Assembly: GCA_007123395.1 (NCBI GenBank)
Contig: SKLD01000064.1
Coordinates: 1 to 23,907 of the forward strand
Length of the DNA: 23,907 nucleotides
Direction: 5' to 3'
Source: Opitutales bacterium
GTDB taxonomy: Bacteria > Verrucomicrobiota > Verrucomicrobiia > Opitutales > Oceanipulchritudinaceae
Each line of letters starts with the position of its first letter. The stretch's first letter is position 1. A program made the position numbers and the translations under genes. The notes under the pieces are model-generated. The model worked only from the letters and a program-made list of their open reading frames with translations. It was not told the origin of the DNA and made no database searches. Of this stretch, positions 23,588 to 23,907 are shown in pieces.

Positions 23588-23907
23588 GCTGCGCGGTGCG
23601 TATTCTTATCGCCCGGCCGACGCGCGCACTCCGGAGCATACGTGCCGGGGGCCAAGGCCGCCCGGCTACAGCGCAATGTAGTCGGACCGGCTTGCCGTCC
23701 GATCCGACTGTGCGATGCGCGTCCGCATCGCGCGTCGCGTCCGCCCGGCCGACGCGCGCACGCCGGGAGCATACGTGCGGAGGCCAAGGCCGCCCGGCTA
23801 CGGCGCAATGTAGTCGGACCGGCTTGCCGTCCGATCCGACTGTGCGATGCGCGTCCGTATCGACCCGCGCGTCCGCCCGGCCGACGCGCCCACGCCGGGA
23901 GCATTCG
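23588..23907. repeat. REP block right of transposase 2 (family 2), running to the window end
   Basis: The segment GGCCAAGGCCGCCCGGCTAC recurs at 23650-23669 and 23782-23801, 132 bp apart, and a third unit begins before the right edge. Each unit also carries a hairpin TCGGAC-cggcttgcc-GTCCGA (23682-23702 and again near 23814-23834) and the CG-rich string GCGATGCGCGTCCG(C/T)ATCG. Frames reading through here are repeat translations, not genes. The 120 bp between this block and the transposase start are AT-richer and hold nothing recognisable. Confidence 0.8.

Overview
This is a GC-rich, densely coding bacterial window. It most resembles a Verrucomicrobiota (Opitutia-like) genome. That assignment is an inference from an OprO/OprP-type porin, a UxaE-type tagaturonate epimerase, several Gfo/Idh/MocA oxidoreductases, a Trp-rich C-terminal protein end, and two REP-associated tyrosine transposases (RAYTs) with their own palindromic repeats. 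No rRNA, tRNA, prophage or CRISPR array was seen.

Left part (1-9993): the 3' end of a large unknown protein, a bidirectional terminator, a reverse-strand porin, and then a RAYT gene bracketed by multi-hairpin REP units. A tightly packed three-gene ABC importer follows (ATPase, lipoprotein, fused 12-TM-type permease, of the ferric/phosphonate class). Next come a RidA-like gene, an AT-rich non-coding island, an esterase on the minus strand, and scpB diverging from it.

Centre (10191-19758): a hexuronate catabolism locus. uxaE (minus) and a LacI-family regulator (plus) diverge from a perfect 16-bp palindrome. A near-identical palindrome lies between lacI and the next gene, so one regulator probably controls both arms. 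The plus-strand arm holds a 709-residue fusion of a D-2-hydroxyacid dehydrogenase with an Ldh2-type L-2-hydroxyacid dehydrogenase, a RelB/ParE-type toxin-antitoxin pair, a KDG kinase, an SDR (probable D-mannonate oxidoreductase) and glucuronate isomerase uxaC. UxaC makes fructuronate or tagaturonate, UxaE interconverts them, the SDR reduces fructuronate to mannonate, and KdgK phosphorylates KDG. Mannonate dehydratase (UxuA) and KDPG aldolase (Eda) are not in the window. A 5'-truncated trypsin-like protease lies just downstream of uxaE.

Right part (19759-23907): two Gfo/Idh/MocA oxidoreductases, the second with an atypical nucleotide-binding motif, then diacylglycerol kinase dgkA. A second RAYT lacks the expected catalytic tyrosine and is flanked by a different REP family with 132-bp spacing.

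The points most worth a second look are the D/L dehydrogenase fusion (a possible redox-neutral stereo-inverter), the two-operator regulon, and the separate REP families, one of which has been amplified as a 34-bp tandem array inside the uronate operon.
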